Shown one piece after another: positions 9,235 through 18,485 of a stretch of DNA of 64,000 nt (positions are counted from its first letter, which is position 1; every line of letters starts with the position of its first letter). The DNA lies in contig NZ_LT670817.1 in NCBI RefSeq assembly GCF_900129425.1, forward strand, positions 1,488,001-1,552,000, read 5' to 3'. The stretch is from Bradyrhizobium erythrophlei. Lineage in GTDB: Bacteria; Pseudomonadota; Alphaproteobacteria; Rhizobiales; Xanthobacteraceae. Position numbers and translations under genes: made by a program. The notes below the pieces were generated by a model, which was given only the letters and a program-made list of their open reading frames with translations, searched no databases and had not been told where the DNA came from.

Positions 9235-9861
9235 ATGTTCAAGCTCTATTATGCCCCGGGTACCTGCGCGCTCGCGTCCCATATCGCCTTGCAGGAGGCC
9301 GGTGCTGCCTACACGACCGAGAAGGTTGATTTCAAAACCAACCAGCAGACCAGCCCGGAATATCTCGCGATCAATCCCAAGGGGCGGGTGCCGTCGCTGG
9401 TGACGGATCGCGGCATCCTGACCGAGACACCCGCAATGCTCGCTTACATCGCGCAGAGTTTTCCGCAGGCGAAACTGGCGCCGCTCGACGACGCCTTCGC
9501 CTTCGCGCAGGTGCAGGCCTTCAACAGCTATCTCTGTTCCACCGTGCATGTGGCGCATGCCCATAAGGGGCGCGGCCATCGCTGGGCGACGGACGAAGCT
9601 TCCTTCGCGGATATGAAGCGCAAGGTGCCGCAGAGCGTCGGCGCCAGTTTCGCGCTGATCGAACGCAATATGCTGAAAGGGCCGTGGGTGATGGGAGAGC
9701 AGTATACGATCTGCGATCCCTATCTGTTTACGCTGGCGGGCTGGCTGGAGGGCGACAGCGTCGATCTTGCAACCCTGCCGAAGGTGATGGATCACCGCAA
9801 GCGCATGTCGGAGCGGCCCGCGGTGCGCGAAGTTTTGGCCAAAGAGCTGATGCCGGCCTGA
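9235..9861 (+). CDS. Beta-class-like glutathione S-transferase
   Basis: 208 residues. The start MFKLYYAPGTCALASHIAL has the Cys10 typical of bacterial beta-class enzymes, and NPKGRVPSL followed by TETPAMLAYIA forms the glutathione-binding part of the thioredoxin-like domain; the helical C-terminal domain ends with a DPYLFTLAGW segment. Such enzymes conjugate or exchange glutathione with electrophiles or disulfides. The ATG at 9235 follows a GAGGATCAGGAA purine-rich stretch. Divergent from the flavin monooxygenase. Confidence 0.9.
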   Translation: MFKLYYAPGTCALASHIALQEAGAAYTTEKVDFKTNQQTSPEYLAINPKGRVPSLVTDRGILTETPAMLAYIAQSFPQAKLAPLDDAFAFAQVQAFNSYLCSTVHVAHAHKGRGHRWATDEASFADMKRKVPQSVGASFALIERNMLKGPWVMGEQYTICDPYLFTLAGWLEGDSVDLATLPKVMDHRKRMSERPAVREVLAKELMPA

Positions 9862-9956
9862 CCCCAGGCGGCGCGTCGCGGTTCGCGCTGCGGTTTGCAG
9901 CAGGTTGGGGCACGGCTGAGATCGAGGCGATCGCGGCGCGCCCACGACTGAAACGA

Positions 9957-9983
9957 AAACGGCGCCCGCGAAGGGCGCCGTTT
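9957..9983. terminator. Bidirectional rho-independent terminator
   Basis: Stem AAACGGCGCCC / GGGCGCCGTTT with loop GCGAA. On the minus strand the T run continues as TTTTCGTTT, so it should end the 10000-10686 gene, and it also lies downstream of the plus-strand GST gene. Confidence 0.75.
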
Positions 9984-9999
9984 CACCGTCGCGGGCGGA

Positions 10000-10686
10000 T
10001 CAGGCCGCCTTGGTCTTGAGGTGGCCGAACATGATGTGGCGGGCCTCGTCGTCCATCTCGGTCTTGAAGACGAACTTGTCCTTCAGCGCGATCGCGCGCG
10101 CTGCGGCGGGCCTTGCCGAGACCTCATCGAGCAGCCGCTTCACGTTGGGATATTTTGTGAAGACGTCATCGCCAAGCACGTAAGGCGCCATCCGTGCCCA
10201 TCCCCAGAACGCCATGTCCACGATGGTGTAGGTGTCGCCGACCATATTGCGGCTCTTGGCGAGATGGTCGTCGAGAATCTTGTAGTGGCGATGCGCCTCG
10301 TATTGATAGCGGTTGTGCGCGTATTCCAGGTCTTTCGGCGCGGCGTGCTTGAAATGCACGGCCTGGCCCGAATAGGGGCCGACGCCGCTGGCGACGAACA
10401 TCAGCCATGACAGCAGCTGCGCGCGGTTTTTCGGCGTGCTGGGAGGCAGGAATTTGCCGGTCTTCTCGGCGAGGTAAAGCAGGATCGCGTTGCTGTCGAA
10501 CACGAACACGCCGTCATCGTCGATCGCCGGCACCTTGCCGTTCGGATTGACGGCGAGAAATTCCGGCTTGAACTGGTCGCCCTTGCGGGTATCGACCGGC
10601 ACCAGCTCGTAGGGCAGGCCGGACTCTTCCAGAAACAGCGCGACCTTGTTGGGGTTCGGCGCGCCGTTGAAATAAAATTTCAGCAT
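10000..10686 (-). CDS. Glutathione S-transferase, Ure2p/YfcG-like
   Basis: 228 residues beginning MLKFYFNGAPNPNKVALFLEE. The NPNK motif near residues 11-14, the NPNGKVPAI cis-proline loop and FDSNAILLYLAEK match the nu-class group (YfcG, YghU and Ure2p-like), which often act as disulfide-bond oxidoreductases using two glutathiones. A much longer open frame continues upstream to 11133, but the ATG at 10686 gives the normal domain start. It is the last gene before the accessory redox region. Confidence 0.9.
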   Translation of the reverse strand: MLKFYFNGAPNPNKVALFLEESGLPYELVPVDTRKGDQFKPEFLAVNPNGKVPAIDDDGVFVFDSNAILLYLAEKTGKFLPPSTPKNRAQLLSWLMFVASGVGPYSGQAVHFKHAAPKDLEYAHNRYQYEAHRHYKILDDHLAKSRNMVGDTYTIVDMAFWGWARMAPYVLGDDVFTKYPNVKRLLDEVSARPAAARAIALKDKFVFKTEMDDEARHIMFGHLKTKAA

Positions 10687-11392
10687 TGGGGTCTCCGGGG
10701 ATTGGACGGCAAAAACAGCAACGCAAAGCGGACGTCGCGGGTGGCAGCGCTTTTTCTTTGCTTCGGTTCCCGGGGAAGCGCAACCGAAGACTTCGTGAGG
10801 CAGCACGCGCGGAGGGCTGCGCTGCCGGCGGAATGTCAGGAAAACCCGGCAAAATCGCAAACGATCGGCTTCCACCGGGGTTGGATCGTCTCCTGCTCCG
10901 GAAGACCGCACATTCGTGCCGCGGGGTTCACAAAGACGATTGTCACCGAGGACTCGTTCCGCAACGCGCTGCAGTCCCTGATCGACCACACGCTCCTGCC
11001 GCCCGCCGCGAAGTAATCCGACGGCTGATACTTGCGGCGGGCAAATCACTTCGGCTTGAGGGCAATGCTGTCGAAGGCCTTGATAATTATGTCGTTGAAC
11101 GATCTGCCTGCGCCACTGTCTTTGTTCAACCACATTTGGTGTCGATTTTTCGATGATCCCACTCGGCGGAATGAGCCGGGCTCATGATGCGGGTGGTGTC
11201 GCGCCCTTCCTGGTACCGGACGAGAGCCGCTCTGTCGCGGCGGCTGATGTCGTCGATGGTGAGATGGAGGCCCGAAAGTAGCAGCGCACTTGGTTGGAAA
11301 TCGGAGAGTGGTGGAAAGGCCGCTTCTATTCCGATGCTGCCGGCTCACCTGTTCACTCCGAAGCCACGAAACCCACAACACGGAGAAAGCCT
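10687..11392. other. 706-base region without a recognised gene
   Basis: Open frames exist on both strands (10702-11016 plus, 11046-11381 minus), but neither has a good ribosome site or a family I recognise. The proline and arginine richness of the minus frame is typical of chance frames in GC-rich DNA. A plus-strand frame at 11153-11281 (42 codons) is possible but unsupported. The promoter of the flavoprotein gene at 11393 must lie here. Base composition becomes less GC-rich, marking entry to the accessory region. Confidence 0.4.
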
Positions 11393-12808
11393 ATGTCCCA
11401 AGCAGAGCAGTTTGAAGTTCTCGTCGTCGGCAGTGGGGCAGGCGGCAAGCTGATCGCATGGCACATGGCTCAGTCGGGACGACGAACTGCCGTCGTGGAG
11501 CGGCGGTGGATTGGAGGCTCCTGTCCCAACATCGCCTGCATGCCCAGCAAGAATGAAATTTCGGGCGCCAGGGTTGCGTACTTGACACGTAATGCCGCGC
11601 AGTTCGGGACCACCGCCGGCCCGGTGGCGGTCGACATGAGTGCGGTTCGCAAGCGGAAGCGGGAGATGGTTGACCGACAGGTTACGAAGCACCTGCAGCT
11701 ATACAAGGCAAGCGGTGCGGAACTGATCATGGGAGCTGGGCGTTTCGCGGGGCCGAAAACGCTTGAGGTTACCCTGAATGACGGAGGCACACGCGTGCTT
11801 TCGGCGGACACGGTATTCCTCAACCTCGGAACGCACGCGGCCCTTCCGAACGTTTCCGGCCTCGATGCCGCCCGGCCGCTGACGCATATCGAGGCTCTGG
11901 AGCTCGACTATTTGCCGTCGCATCTGCTCGTCATCGGCGGCGGCTATTCCGGCCTCGAATTTGCACAGGCTTTCCGTCGCTTTGGCAGCGAGGTGACCGT
12001 CATTGAGGCTGGCCCTCAGATTATGGCTCGAGAGGATTTGGACGTTGCACAGGAGGTGCACCGGCTTCTGAGCGACGAGGGAATTGAAATCGTGGCGGGA
12101 GCCGAACTGCTCCAGGTACGCGGGCGATCCGGAGAGAAGGTCAGTCTTGTCGTGCGCACCCGTTCCGGCGAACGAACCATAGAGGGCAGCGACATCCTGG
12201 TGGCAGCCGGGCGTGTTCCCAACACCGGTGGAATCGGACTTAAGGAGACTGGGATCGAGTTGGACGATCGTGGTTACATTCGCGTCAATGAGCGCCTCGA
12301 GACCAGCGCCCCGAATGTCTGGGCCCTGGGGGAATGCGCGGGCAGCCCACAATTCACGCACATATCCGAAGATGATTTTCGCATCGTCCGCGACAATCTC
12401 GCCGGAAACGCGCGCAGCACGCGCGATCGAATCGTTCCTTACTGTATGTTTACAGATCCTCCGCTCGCCCGCGTGGGGCTTAGTGAAGGCGAAGCCGAGC
12501 GTCGCGGAATCGCGGCACGCGTTGTGAAGCTGCCGATGGATGCCGTGTTGCGTGCGCAGGCCACCGACGAGAGGCAAGGCTTCATGAAGGCGCTGATCGC
12601 CGCGAATGACGATCGCATTCTCGGTTTCGTAATGATAGGCGCCGAGGCGGGAGAAGTTCTGGCTGCGGTGCACACGGCCATGTTGGCCGGTCTTTCATAT
12701 TCGAGGCTTGCCGATGCCCCCTTCGCGCACCCGACGATGGCCGAGGGGCTCAGCTCGCTGTTCTCGCAGGTACCGCGTCGCCAACAGGGTATGTCGAAAA
12801 CGGCTTAG
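11393..12808 (+). CDS. Pyridine nucleotide-disulfide oxidoreductase (RclA/mercuric-reductase-like flavoprotein)
   Basis: 471 residues. FAD motif GSGAGGKL (13-20), redox-active disulfide GGSCPNIACMPSKN (Cys44 and Cys49), NAD(P)-binding motif VIGGGYSGLEFAQ, second FAD motif VWALGECAG and a C-terminal dimerisation domain with AHPTMAEGL. This family includes dihydrolipoamide dehydrogenase, mercuric reductase and RclA, a reactive-chlorine-induced copper reductase. No MerA-type C-terminal cysteine pair is present, arguing against mercury reduction. The ATG at 11393 is preceded by CGGAGAAAG. Downstream RclC-like and AraC/cupin genes favour an Rcl-like role by inference. Confidence 0.85.
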   Translation: MSQAEQFEVLVVGSGAGGKLIAWHMAQSGRRTAVVERRWIGGSCPNIACMPSKNEISGARVAYLTRNAAQFGTTAGPVAVDMSAVRKRKREMVDRQVTKHLQLYKASGAELIMGAGRFAGPKTLEVTLNDGGTRVLSADTVFLNLGTHAALPNVSGLDAARPLTHIEALELDYLPSHLLVIGGGYSGLEFAQAFRRFGSEVTVIEAGPQIMAREDLDVAQEVHRLLSDEGIEIVAGAELLQVRGRSGEKVSLVVRTRSGERTIEGSDILVAAGRVPNTGGIGLKETGIELDDRGYIRVNERLETSAPNVWALGECAGSPQFTHISEDDFRIVRDNLAGNARSTRDRIVPYCMFTDPPLARVGLSEGEAERRGIAARVVKLPMDAVLRAQATDERQGFMKALIAANDDRILGFVMIGAEAGEVLAAVHTAMLAGLSYSRLADAPFAHPTMAEGLSSLFSQVPRRQQGMSKTA

Positions 12809-12952
12809 TTGATGTCCTGGTCTCCATCGCGCTGTGCTTTGGATCGGCGTGGGCGGCGACTCACTGCGGTGTCGGTGGCGCGTGCGATCGCGGCGCAGCC
12901 AAATGACGCGATGCGCCGCGAACGAATTCATGCACCGCAGCAAACAGCCGCT

Positions 12953-13945
12953 CTATTCGATCACCTCGTCAACGCGGGCGAGCAGCGATGGCGGTACCGT
13001 GACGCCTAGTGCCTTCGCCGTTTTAAGATTGATCACGAGCTCGTACTTGGTGGGCGTCTGCACCGGGAGATCAGCCGGCTTCTCGCCCTTGAGGATGCGG
13101 TCGACATATGGAGCCGCGCGGCGAAACAGATCGACAAGATCAGTCCCATAGGACATCAGCCCACCGCTCGCCGGGAACAACCGATATGCGTAGGCCGCCG
13201 GCAAGCGATACCGATCGGCCAGCGCAATGATCTGCTCGCGGTGGGCCAGTATGAAAATATCCGGCATAACAATCAGGCCGCTGTTCGGCTCGCGCGCCAG
13301 CGATACCATAGTGGACTCGATCTCGGCGGGGCTGTGAACAGGCGCGGCCAGCATCACCAGCTTCAACTTGGGGGCGGCTACCTCGACCGGCCTCAAGAAA
13401 TATGACCCTCCGTCAGGGGACGTCGCCGGATTGAACATTAGCGCGATACGGCTCGTCTGGGGCGCGACCTCCTTCAGCAGTTCCATCAATTTGGACCCCA
13501 TGGAGGCTTCGAGGTTTGTGAAACCCGTAATGTTGCCGCCGGGGCGGGCCAGTCCGTCGACGAAATGGCTTCCGACCGGATCGGAGACTTGTGTGAACAC
13601 GATCGATATCGTGCTGGTCAGCTGCTTAAGGGCGGCGACAACAGGTGATGTGTGACCGATTATAAGATCGGGCTTCTGCTCGACGAACTCGCGCGCGAAG
13701 CTCTGGATCTTATCTGCGTCGCCCGCGCCCCAGCGATAGTCGATCCGGATATTGCGTCCTGGGACCCAGCCCAGGCCTTGCAGCCCCTGAGTAAATGCTG
13801 ACACGAGCGATCGCTGTGCTGGATCGCTTTCAGCAATTCCCATCAGCACGCAAACGCGACGCATGTCGCCGGACTGTTGCGCGCGCGCAGCGAGCGGCCA
13901 CGCAGCCGCACTGCCTGAAAGTACAATAAACTCCCTGCGTCGCAT
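12953..13945 (-). CDS. ABC-type substrate-binding protein (TrpX-like, PF04392 type)
   Basis: 330 residues beginning MRRREFIVLSGSAAAWPLAARAQQ, a Tat-like signal peptide with an ARAQ cleavage region. The mature part (RVCVLMGIAESDPAQRS, then a two-lobe binding fold) matches the periplasmic component of an uncharacterised transport system, very abundant as paralogues in Bradyrhizobium. No permease or ATPase gene is adjacent, so it may be an orphan binding protein or work with a transporter elsewhere. The ligand is unknown; annotation as tryptophan/tyrosine binding is only by family. Confidence 0.85.
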   Translation of the reverse strand: MRRREFIVLSGSAAAWPLAARAQQSGDMRRVCVLMGIAESDPAQRSLVSAFTQGLQGLGWVPGRNIRIDYRWGAGDADKIQSFAREFVEQKPDLIIGHTSPVVAALKQLTSTISIVFTQVSDPVGSHFVDGLARPGGNITGFTNLEASMGSKLMELLKEVAPQTSRIALMFNPATSPDGGSYFLRPVEVAAPKLKLVMLAAPVHSPAEIESTMVSLAREPNSGLIVMPDIFILAHREQIIALADRYRLPAAYAYRLFPASGGLMSYGTDLVDLFRRAAPYVDRILKGEKPADLPVQTPTKYELVINLKTAKALGVTVPPSLLARVDEVIE

Positions 13946-14300
13946 GCGCGCCCCCCAAGACCCGAATGCGGCAGTTAACTATCTAAACTCAAGATCTGGA
14001 AGGCGTTGGGGCCTTTCGGAATGAAATAGTTGTTGGCTGCCCTCTAACGCAATGGGTCGTTCAAGGTCGGGTCGATACCGCAGCAAGTCCGGCCATGTCC
14101 GTTATGGGACGGCGATGTGGGCGGGATAGGAGTCCGCGTGGGCCGACAACAGACATGGCTCAGCTGCGGGAGTTGATGACGGCAACCGCGACGGCGGGCG
14201 CGCTTGGTCGCGTGGTCAAGATGGCCGCTCGCGGCTACAGCCCGGGACAGGAAATCCGGACTGCCAAAAGCTGCTGTTCAGGTTTGCGGGAGCGAATGGG
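13946..14300. other. Intergenic region between the binding-protein and LysR genes
   Basis: 355 bases. It should contain the promoter of the binding-protein gene. A plus-strand frame at 14095-14304 overlaps the LysR stop codon, lacks a ribosome site and resembles nothing I recognise. I see no other convincing element. Confidence 0.4.
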
Positions 14301-15275
14301 CTAACGACCGGACGCCTGCCGAGGCTTCCGGCCGCTGACCGTCGATCCCGTGGATTTCCGCATCGAACTCATGACGACGCCCGGTCGTGACGAAGCTGCG
14401 CTTTCCCGATCGGATGATGCCCAGTTGTGCGTGGTGGCAAAGGCAACGACCCGATCGAGTCGATCGTCCGCGACATCCTCGTTCCAGTGCAGGGAGATTA
14501 CGCGCTTTGCGTCGAAATCGCGAACCGGGACTTTCTTCACGTTGGGCGCATCGAAAATTGCAGGCATCAGCGCGACGCCCATGCCGGCCCCTACCAATGC
14601 GAGAGCACGATCGTCCTGATCCGTCCTGTAGACTACCTGACAGCGTATTCCGCGGTCCGCCAAAAGCTTCGTGGTGTTGGCGAAGGTTTCACAATGAGTT
14701 CGAACGATGAAGCGCTCTCCGTTGAGGTCGGACAATTGAACGCCTTCGTAAGAAGCAAAGCGATGGTTGAGGCCAACCACCAGTCCATAGTCTTCCCTCA
14801 GTAGCTCGACAGAGCGCTGTCCCGGCTCGCTCCCTGCTTTTATGGAGATACATGCCAGCAACTTTCGGGCTGCGAGTTGCGCATGCAGCTGTTCTCGCGT
14901 TCCATCGACGAGTTCGATCCGCGTTTCCGGCAGTTCGCCCTGTAAGGTCTCTATGAGCCGCGCGAGATGCACGGATGGCAACGTGCGCAGTACGCCAATT
15001 CGGAGCGGCCGGTCGGCGACACTTGCCCGAAGCTCAGCCTTCACCTTGTTGCAAGAACCCAGAACCTCCTGCGCGGTCATCTGAAACCGACGACCCGCCG
15101 GGGTGAGGGTGACCGACTTCGGTGATCGGTGGAACAGCTTCACCCCAAGCTCCTCTTCCAGCTTGGCTATCGAAGCGGAGAGCGCGGGCTGCGATACGGC
15201 GGCCCTGACGGCTGCCTTCGTGAAACTGCCGGTCTCCGCGACCGCGGCAAAGTGCCGGATCTGGTAGAGTTCCAT
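14301..15275 (-). CDS. LysR-family transcriptional regulator
   Basis: 324 residues from ATG 15275. The N-terminal winged helix-turn-helix reads MELYQIRHFAAVAETGSFTK and continues AAVSQPALSASIAKLEEELG; the C-terminal periplasmic-binding-like domain (about 90-300) would bind the inducer. The longer frame to 15374 adds residues foreign to the family. It is divergent from the tautomerase gene at 15422, the classical arrangement for a LysR protein controlling its neighbour, and a perfect inverted repeat lies just upstream of its start. The C-terminal 30 residues are low-complexity and serine- and arginine-rich. Confidence 0.92.
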   Translation of the reverse strand: MELYQIRHFAAVAETGSFTKAAVRAAVSQPALSASIAKLEEELGVKLFHRSPKSVTLTPAGRRFQMTAQEVLGSCNKVKAELRASVADRPLRIGVLRTLPSVHLARLIETLQGELPETRIELVDGTREQLHAQLAARKLLACISIKAGSEPGQRSVELLREDYGLVVGLNHRFASYEGVQLSDLNGERFIVRTHCETFANTTKLLADRGIRCQVVYRTDQDDRALALVGAGMGVALMPAIFDAPNVKKVPVRDFDAKRVISLHWNEDVADDRLDRVVAFATTHNWASSDRESAASSRPGVVMSSMRKSTGSTVSGRKPRQASGR

Positions 15276-15278
15276 ACT

Positions 15279-15293
15279 ATAAACCGTGTTTAT
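15279..15293. promoter_or_regulatory. Candidate LysR operator
   Basis: ATAAACCGTGTTTAT is a perfect inverted repeat (ATAAAC-N3-GTTTAT) that includes a T-N11-A pattern, placed four bases upstream of the LysR start and about 130 bases upstream of the divergent tautomerase. Position suggests autorepression. Confidence 0.5.
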
Positions 15294-15421
15294 CCAATCT
15301 ATCAAAACATACGATTTCACATATTGCTTTTCAATAAGCACATGAGTCCAAGACGGCGAAGCGCGCACCGCCAAAGCAAAAGCTGGCCATCAGAGGATTG
15401 TTAAACTGAAAGGAGCATCCG

Positions 15422-15811
15422 ATGCCACTCGTCAGAATCGACCTCAACAAGGACGCGTCTGCCGAGCGCGTTCGAATCGTCAGCCAAGCCGTCTACGGCG
15501 CGATGATCGAAATTGCGAATGTGCCGGTCAACGACAAGTTCCAGATCGTGACTCGCCACAGCGCGGACGAGATCATCTATCCGGAGGAGGGCTATCTTGG
15601 TGTCCAATACTCGCCGGACCTCATCATGATCCAGGTGACCTGGGTCGGCGGCCGCTCGACCGACGTCAAGAAGCAATTCTACCGGCGCATTGCCGACGAA
15701 ATTCACGCGAAGGCCGGCGTCCGCAAACAGGACGTCTGGATCAACCTGGTGGATGATGGGCGCGAGGACTGGTCGTTCGGCAATGGCGACATGCAGTACG
15801 CGCCGAAGTAG
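15422..15811 (+). CDS. Tautomerase-family protein (4-oxalocrotonate tautomerase superfamily)
   Basis: 129 residues. The start MPLVRIDL leaves an N-terminal proline after methionine removal, the catalytic base of the superfamily, and the length fits a fused two-unit tautomerase of the PF14552 type. The ribosome site AAAGGAGCATCCG precedes the ATG. Such proteins isomerise enol/keto acids or act on related small molecules; the substrate is unknown. It is probably controlled by the divergent LysR protein. Confidence 0.85.
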   Translation: MPLVRIDLNKDASAERVRIVSQAVYGAMIEIANVPVNDKFQIVTRHSADEIIYPEEGYLGVQYSPDLIMIQVTWVGGRSTDVKKQFYRRIADEIHAKAGVRKQDVWINLVDDGREDWSFGNGDMQYAPK

Positions 15812-16013
15812 ATCGCAACGCGTCCATGCCATTCGTAGAAGTAACCACACGGAAGAACTGTCAGACGCGGTACGCGCCGAGCTTCTGGCATTCCTGCTTA
15901 AACGTCGGCGTTTGCGCAGACTATCGGACCCGCATTCACAGATAACGAGGCGAGCACGCGTCGGGCGACCGCTCCTGCGACCGCCAAACGCAACAGGAAA
16001 CAAGGAGGTTCTC

Positions 16014-16682
16014 ATGATCAAGAGTGTCCTTTATGCCGCGATTGGGTTTGCCGCGATCTCCTCGATCGCCCTGGCTGGCGACGATCGGGAAGACCTTTCT
16101 TCGGCGACGGCCCTGTTGCCATCAGGCACATTCACCACGTCGGCGCACTCTGACCAATGGAAAATTGCGAACGCGCTGAGTGCGGGCCCCGCCAGCATCA
16201 CGGACCACGCAACCGTGATTGATTGGCCCGCGAATCCGAAGCATGGAATGTCTCAGGGCAGGGTGCTTCGCGAGGGCACCAATGGTTGGACATGCATGCG
16301 CGACGTTCCCGGAAGGCCTCAGCACGACCCGATGTGCGTGGACGAGACTATGATGAAATGGCTCGATGCGACTCTGGCCGGGAAGAAGCCGGACATCGAT
16401 CGCGTTGGACTGTCATACATGTTGATGGGCGAGGCGAGGCAGGGACAGGGCGCAACTCCGGCAAAGGACCCCAGCCAGGTCAAAGAATGGTTCACTGTCG
16501 GCCCGCATGTGATGATGGTGCTTCCTGACTCAGCCAAGGACGCGCTCCGGGGCATCAATCAGGATCTCTCCAATAACCAGCCCTATACATCGCTCCTCAG
16601 TTCCGCGGATGTAGCGACGCCGATCTGGGTCATTCCCGTTGCAAAGGGCGGCGACAGGATCAAGGAGGAGCCGGCGAAATAG
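16014..16682 (+). CDS. Secreted protein of unknown function
   Basis: 222 residues. A signal peptide (MIKSVLYAAIGFAAISSIALA, cleavage near 21) precedes a mature domain with two cysteines, Cys94 and Cys108, in GWTCMRDVPG...DPMCVD, which could form a disulfide, followed by a conserved-looking LSYMLMGEA and VGPHVMMVLPD. I recall similar hypothetical proteins in proteobacteria but know no function. The ribosome site AAGGAGGTT is near perfect. It lies 200 bases after the tautomerase on the same strand and may share its promoter. Confidence 0.8.
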   Translation: MIKSVLYAAIGFAAISSIALAGDDREDLSSATALLPSGTFTTSAHSDQWKIANALSAGPASITDHATVIDWPANPKHGMSQGRVLREGTNGWTCMRDVPGRPQHDPMCVDETMMKWLDATLAGKKPDIDRVGLSYMLMGEARQGQGATPAKDPSQVKEWFTVGPHVMMVLPDSAKDALRGINQDLSNNQPYTSLLSSADVATPIWVIPVAKGGDRIKEEPAK

Positions 16683-16844
16683 GGCTTCCTTGCGACGGAC
16701 TTGGCGCAGCGCTCTGGCTTCCGCGGGGGGCACGGCGACGATCGGCGGCTTGAGGTGGTCGTTGCAGAGAGCATCACTCGAGAGAGACAAGCCGACGTGA
16801 CTTGCCGTCTTCGAGCGGACAGAACAGTACCGGCCGACTGAACC

Positions 16845-17864
16845 TCATTGGTATCTGTCGCTCATCGGTGTCAAAGGTGCGTTTGCGCGGAGTCTACCGG
16901 GCGAAATCCCGTAACGTCTCCGAAACGCGCGCACGAATGCGCTCTCGGAGTCGTAGCCGACCGCTGCCGCCACCTTCGCCAGGGTTCCAGTTGTCGAGCC
17001 GAGGCGATGGTGTGCCAGACCAAGCCGCAACTCGCTCAGGAAGCCGAGCGGCGGAATATCCCCCTCCCTGCGGAAGATCCGAACCAGGGTCGCGCGCGAA
17101 ACATGCGCTTCCGCCGCAAGCTCATCCAGCGTCCATGGATGCGCGGGAGCTCTCAACATGGCGGTGACGGCTCTGGCCGAAGACGACGATGCGAGCAGCC
17201 GCATTATGCCGCTCGATGCCGCCGATTGTTCGAAATGCAGGCGAAGCATCATCACGAAGAGAGCGGTGGCAAGCTCAGTGGCAATCGTCGCTGCGCCCGG
17301 ACGCGCGGCCTGCAGTTCCTCATCGATCGCCTGCACCAGCATCCGCATCCGGGCGAACAGATCCCCTCTGCCGACCCTGAGCACGATCGCCTTTGGCAAC
17401 GCGGCAGTGACAAGGCTATCCATGGCCCCATCCAACCGCAGCCGGCCGCAGATCATCTCGGTGTCGCTCGCGCCGCGGGTGTTGGTCTTGATCCTGATCG
17501 CGTTGTTGTATTCGGTTCTGATCGGCGCTCCGGGGCTTCCGCCACGGCTCGCCGATCGCACGACGTGGGGGTCGCCCTGCGGGAGCAGGAGGATGCTGCC
17601 GGCTTCCAGCTTGAACGTTTCCCCGGAATACCGCTCCAGCAGGCAATTTCCGTTGGTCACGATGTGAAATTGAGCGAAGCCCGCCGGCTCCGCTTCGTGC
17701 ACGACCTCCCATTGCAAGGCAAATCGGCACACATCCTGAATTTCCGGGCGCGCCCGGAACAGGGGAGCAATCGCACCGAGCGGGTCGAGAGTAACAGGCT
17801 CAGTCGCGTCGTCTGGATGTTTGATCCGGCCGGCATAGGTTTTGCGCCGCGAGAGCATCGCCAA
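16845..17864 (-). CDS. AraC-family regulator with N-terminal cupin (RclR-like)
   Basis: 339 residues. An N-terminal cupin sensor (about 25-200, PF12852 type) carries Cys46, Cys74 in FHIVTNGNC and Cys139 in EMICGRL; the C-terminal double helix-turn-helix (about 225-330) contains LDELAAEAHVSRATLVRIFRRE and VAAAVGYDSESAFVRAFRRRYG. RclR of E. coli has this architecture and senses hypochlorite through cysteines. It diverges from the decarboxylase and DUF417 genes, which it probably controls. A shortened second copy lies at 22226-22504. Whether these cysteines are redox-active is inference. Confidence 0.9.
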   Translation of the reverse strand: MAMLSRRKTYAGRIKHPDDATEPVTLDPLGAIAPLFRARPEIQDVCRFALQWEVVHEAEPAGFAQFHIVTNGNCLLERYSGETFKLEAGSILLLPQGDPHVVRSASRGGSPGAPIRTEYNNAIRIKTNTRGASDTEMICGRLRLDGAMDSLVTAALPKAIVLRVGRGDLFARMRMLVQAIDEELQAARPGAATIATELATALFVMMLRLHFEQSAASSGIMRLLASSSSARAVTAMLRAPAHPWTLDELAAEAHVSRATLVRIFRREGDIPPLGFLSELRLGLAHHRLGSTTGTLAKVAAAVGYDSESAFVRAFRRRYGISPGRLRANAPLTPMSDRYQ

Positions 17865-17915
17865 TTCCCCGTTCGCCCCAATTTCTCAAAGCATCGAATG
17901 AATGAGGAGAATGTA

Positions 17916-18059
17916 ATGCGGATGCGCCAACCCAAGCGCGGAGTTCAGACGCGCAACGATCACGAATACGCGATCAAGAAAACATTCATCGGCGGCGCCC
18001 TTGCATTGCCGGTCCTGGCTTATCCCGCTCGCGCCTCGGCGCGCAACGCGGAGCGCTGA
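17916..18059 (+). pseudogene. Short frame that is essentially a signal peptide (gene remnant)
   Basis: 47 codons after a good GAGGAG ribosome site. The frame contains IKKTFIGGALALPVLAYPARASA, reading like a signal peptide, and stops seven codons after the presumed cleavage site, so no mature protein follows. It looks like the 5' end of a lost secreted-protein gene, or a leader peptide for the decarboxylase. In copy 2 the corresponding ATC is ATG (22602), giving MKKTFISGALAGLGLS. Confidence 0.4.
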
Positions 18060-18116
18060 ACACAGTCAATCGACCATTCATTCCGCGTTTCACATCGCAT
18101 CGAATAGGAGAGCGTT

Positions 18117-18476
18117 ATGCACATGCTGGATTGGAATACATATCGGCGGCAGCTTGTCGCCGGGGTCGGCGGCTTCGGCAAGCTCAACCCCGATATCATC
18201 AAGGGCTACACCACCCTGAGCCGGGCCGGCCAGAAGGCCGGTCACCTCGATGAAAAGACCCGCGAACTCGTCGCGCTTGCGGTCGCCATCACCCTGCGCT
18301 GCGACGGCTGCATCACGGTACATACCGCGGCGGCCCGGGAACGGGGTGCGACCAGGGAAGAGATAGCCGAAGTGCTGGGTGTTGCGGTCTCCGTCAATGC
18401 CGGCGCGGCCGTCGTCTATTCCACCCGCGCGCTCGACGCATTCGACGCCGCCGCCGAAATCAACCCCAACGCCTGA
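18117..18476 (+). CDS. Carboxymuconolactone decarboxylase family protein (AhpD-like)
   Basis: 119 residues. The AhpD-type redox motif is complete: CDGCITVH with Cys62, Cys65 and His69, inside the all-helical family fold (LDEKTRELVALAVAITLR before it, GATREEIAEVLGVAVSVNAGAAV after). Such proteins act as thiol-based peroxidase partners or reductants in oxidative stress; true decarboxylases lack the CxxC. A TAGGAG ribosome site precedes the ATG. It ends nine bases before the DUF417 gene, so the two form an operon divergent from the AraC regulator. Confidence 0.9.
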   Translation: MHMLDWNTYRRQLVAGVGGFGKLNPDIIKGYTTLSRAGQKAGHLDEKTRELVALAVAITLRCDGCITVHTAAARERGATREEIAEVLGVAVSVNAGAAVVYSTRALDAFDAAAEINPNA

Positions 18477-18485
18477 GGAGAACTC

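Noticed and set aside
11153..11281. 42-codon plus-strand frame upstream of the flavoprotein gene
   Set aside because: No ribosome site and no recognisable family.
11393..12808. Mercuric reductase
   Set aside because: The active-site disulfide fits, but the C-terminal cysteine pair and any mer gene neighbours are missing.
15826..15945. Frame opening MPFVEVTT after the tautomerase, like a second tautomerase
   Set aside because: Only the first eight residues resemble the family, no ribosome site, 39 codons.
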